From: Marisediminitalea oceani
GTDB lineage: Bacteria; Pseudomonadota; Gammaproteobacteria; Enterobacterales; Alteromonadaceae
Direction of reading: 5' to 3'
Assembly (NCBI RefSeq): GCF_003731635.1
Contig: NZ_RCUA01000005.1
Location: 1 to 64,000, forward strand
Length of the DNA: 64,000 nucleotides
Below, in pieces: positions 63,532 through 64,000 of this stretch. The notes below the pieces were generated by a model. That model was not told the DNA's origin. It made no database searches and was given only the letters and a program-made list of their open reading frames with translations. Position 1 is the stretch's first letter, and each line of letters starts with the position of its first letter. The position numbers and the translations under genes were made by a program.

Positions 63532-64000
63532 TCAGCGTGCGCGTCGCAGACGCTGTTTCAGGTATTGCAGTCTGGGAAGCAAAATCAGCAAGGCGATTAC
63601 CCAGTAAATCAAAGGTTCCTGCAAGCCGGTTTTGCGTGACCAGCTAAAATGTAACAGGGCCAGAAAAACAACAAGGTAGATTGTGTTATGCAGGGGTTGC
63701 CAGCGTTTGCCAAGACGTTGCCTGACTTTATTAGGCGAGGTAATGGTTAAAGCAGCCAGCAGTAATAAGGCAACCATGCCTATGGTAATGTACGGCCGTT
63801 TAATAATTTCACCCACCACCAACGACCAGTCAAACTGTAACTCAAAGCTGATATATGTCAGCAGATGGATAGCAGCGTAAACGAACACATAGACGCCCAG
63901 CATTCGCCTGAAACGCATTAAAACCGGGGCGGGAAGGTAGCGGGCAGTCGGACTGATAAGCAGGGTGATCAGTAGCAGGTTTAAGGCGCCGATACCGGTA
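63532..64000 (-). CDS. msrQ: MsrQ, haem-binding membrane subunit of the MsrPQ repair system (partial)
   Basis: The open frame continues upstream of an internal Met to the window edge, reading TGIGALNLLLLITLLISPTARYLP before the RFRRMLGVYVFVYAAIHLL block, which is characteristic of MsrQ/YedZ. About 156 residues are inside the window; the N-terminus is missing. MsrQ passes electrons from quinone to periplasmic MsrP, which repairs methionine sulfoxide. His residues in the membrane segments (IHLL, HNTIY, LHFSW) bind haem. MsrP is expected upstream, outside the window. Confidence 0.9.
   Translation of the reverse strand, partial: TGIGALNLLLITLLISPTARYLPAPVLMRFRRMLGVYVFVYAAIHLLTYISFELQFDWSLVVGEIIKRPYITIGMVALLLLAALTITSPNKVRQRLGKRWQPLHNTIYLVVFLALLHFSWSRKTGLQEPLIYWVIALLILLPRLQYLKQRLRRAR

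Noticed and set aside
1-64000. CRISPR array, insertion sequence, toxin-antitoxin or restriction system
   Set aside because: No regular spaced repeats, transposase, nuclease or antitoxin-like genes were seen.

Overview
The window is a chromosomal segment of a marine-type gammaproteobacterium, most likely a member of the Alteromonadales (Alteromonas and relatives). This is inferred from the protein families and their order: the yceF/yceD-rpmF-plsX-fabHDG-acpP-fabF-pabC-mltG-tmk-holB-tatD block, ribonuclease E beside rluC, an SO_0444-type metal permease, an M2 peptidase, and a TonB receptor/SapC/cupin/halogenase locus. No phage, insertion sequence, CRISPR array or replication origin was recognised. 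It is mostly ordinary core chromosome with a few accessory islands.

Layout. 1-2.5 kb: the 3' end of tRNA-Asp, lolD-lolE (no lolC beside them) and a small lipoprotein. 2.5-8 kb: a tandem hairpin repeat, a dicarboxylate/amino-acid symporter, a large Ig-like lipoprotein and astB. 8-19 kb: topA, a DUF2058 gene, a RhaT-like permease, a divergent sulfotransferase/class IV aminotransferase pair, a LysR gene divergent from a doxX / glutathionyl-hydroquinone reductase / extradiol dioxygenase operon, and a phosphotransferase. 19-25 kb: rne and rluC (divergent, 660 bp apart), a HAD phosphatase and yceF. 25-37 kb: the rpmF/fatty-acid/cell-envelope/DNA-metabolism block, from a strong consensus promoter whose start point lies almost on the first ATG; it ends with a flavin-binding PNPOx-like protein and a macro-domain protein. 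37-42 kb: a serine hydrolase with a C-terminal extension, then a gluconate module (gntR, gntK, gntT) with two GntR operator palindromes.

42-51.5 kb: a ROK-type regulator divergent from a large TonB-dependent receptor, followed co-directionally by SapC, a JmjC/cupin-8 protein and two FAD-dependent tryptophan-halogenase-like proteins. This is the most interesting biochemical system here: the layout of an outer-membrane uptake locus with halogenase-fold enzymes of unknown substrate. 51.5-55.4 kb: a Pmp3-like peptide, a Cu/Zn efflux permease with Cys-rich repeats under a ZntR-like MerR regulator with its operator, and a LysR/EamA pair with clear dyads. 55.4-55.85 kb: a non-coding stretch that folds into an unusually well paired three-way junction and ends in a strong terminator. 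55.85-64 kb: an M2 peptidase lipoprotein, a YchJ-like SEC-C protein, a SulA-like SOS gene with LexA boxes, an AraC/GATase regulator divergent from a rhodanese-GNAT pair, a metallo-beta-lactamase/rhodanese fusion of the persulfide dioxygenase type, and a partial msrQ running off the window.

All functional names come from reading motifs and lengths by eye; no database search was run.
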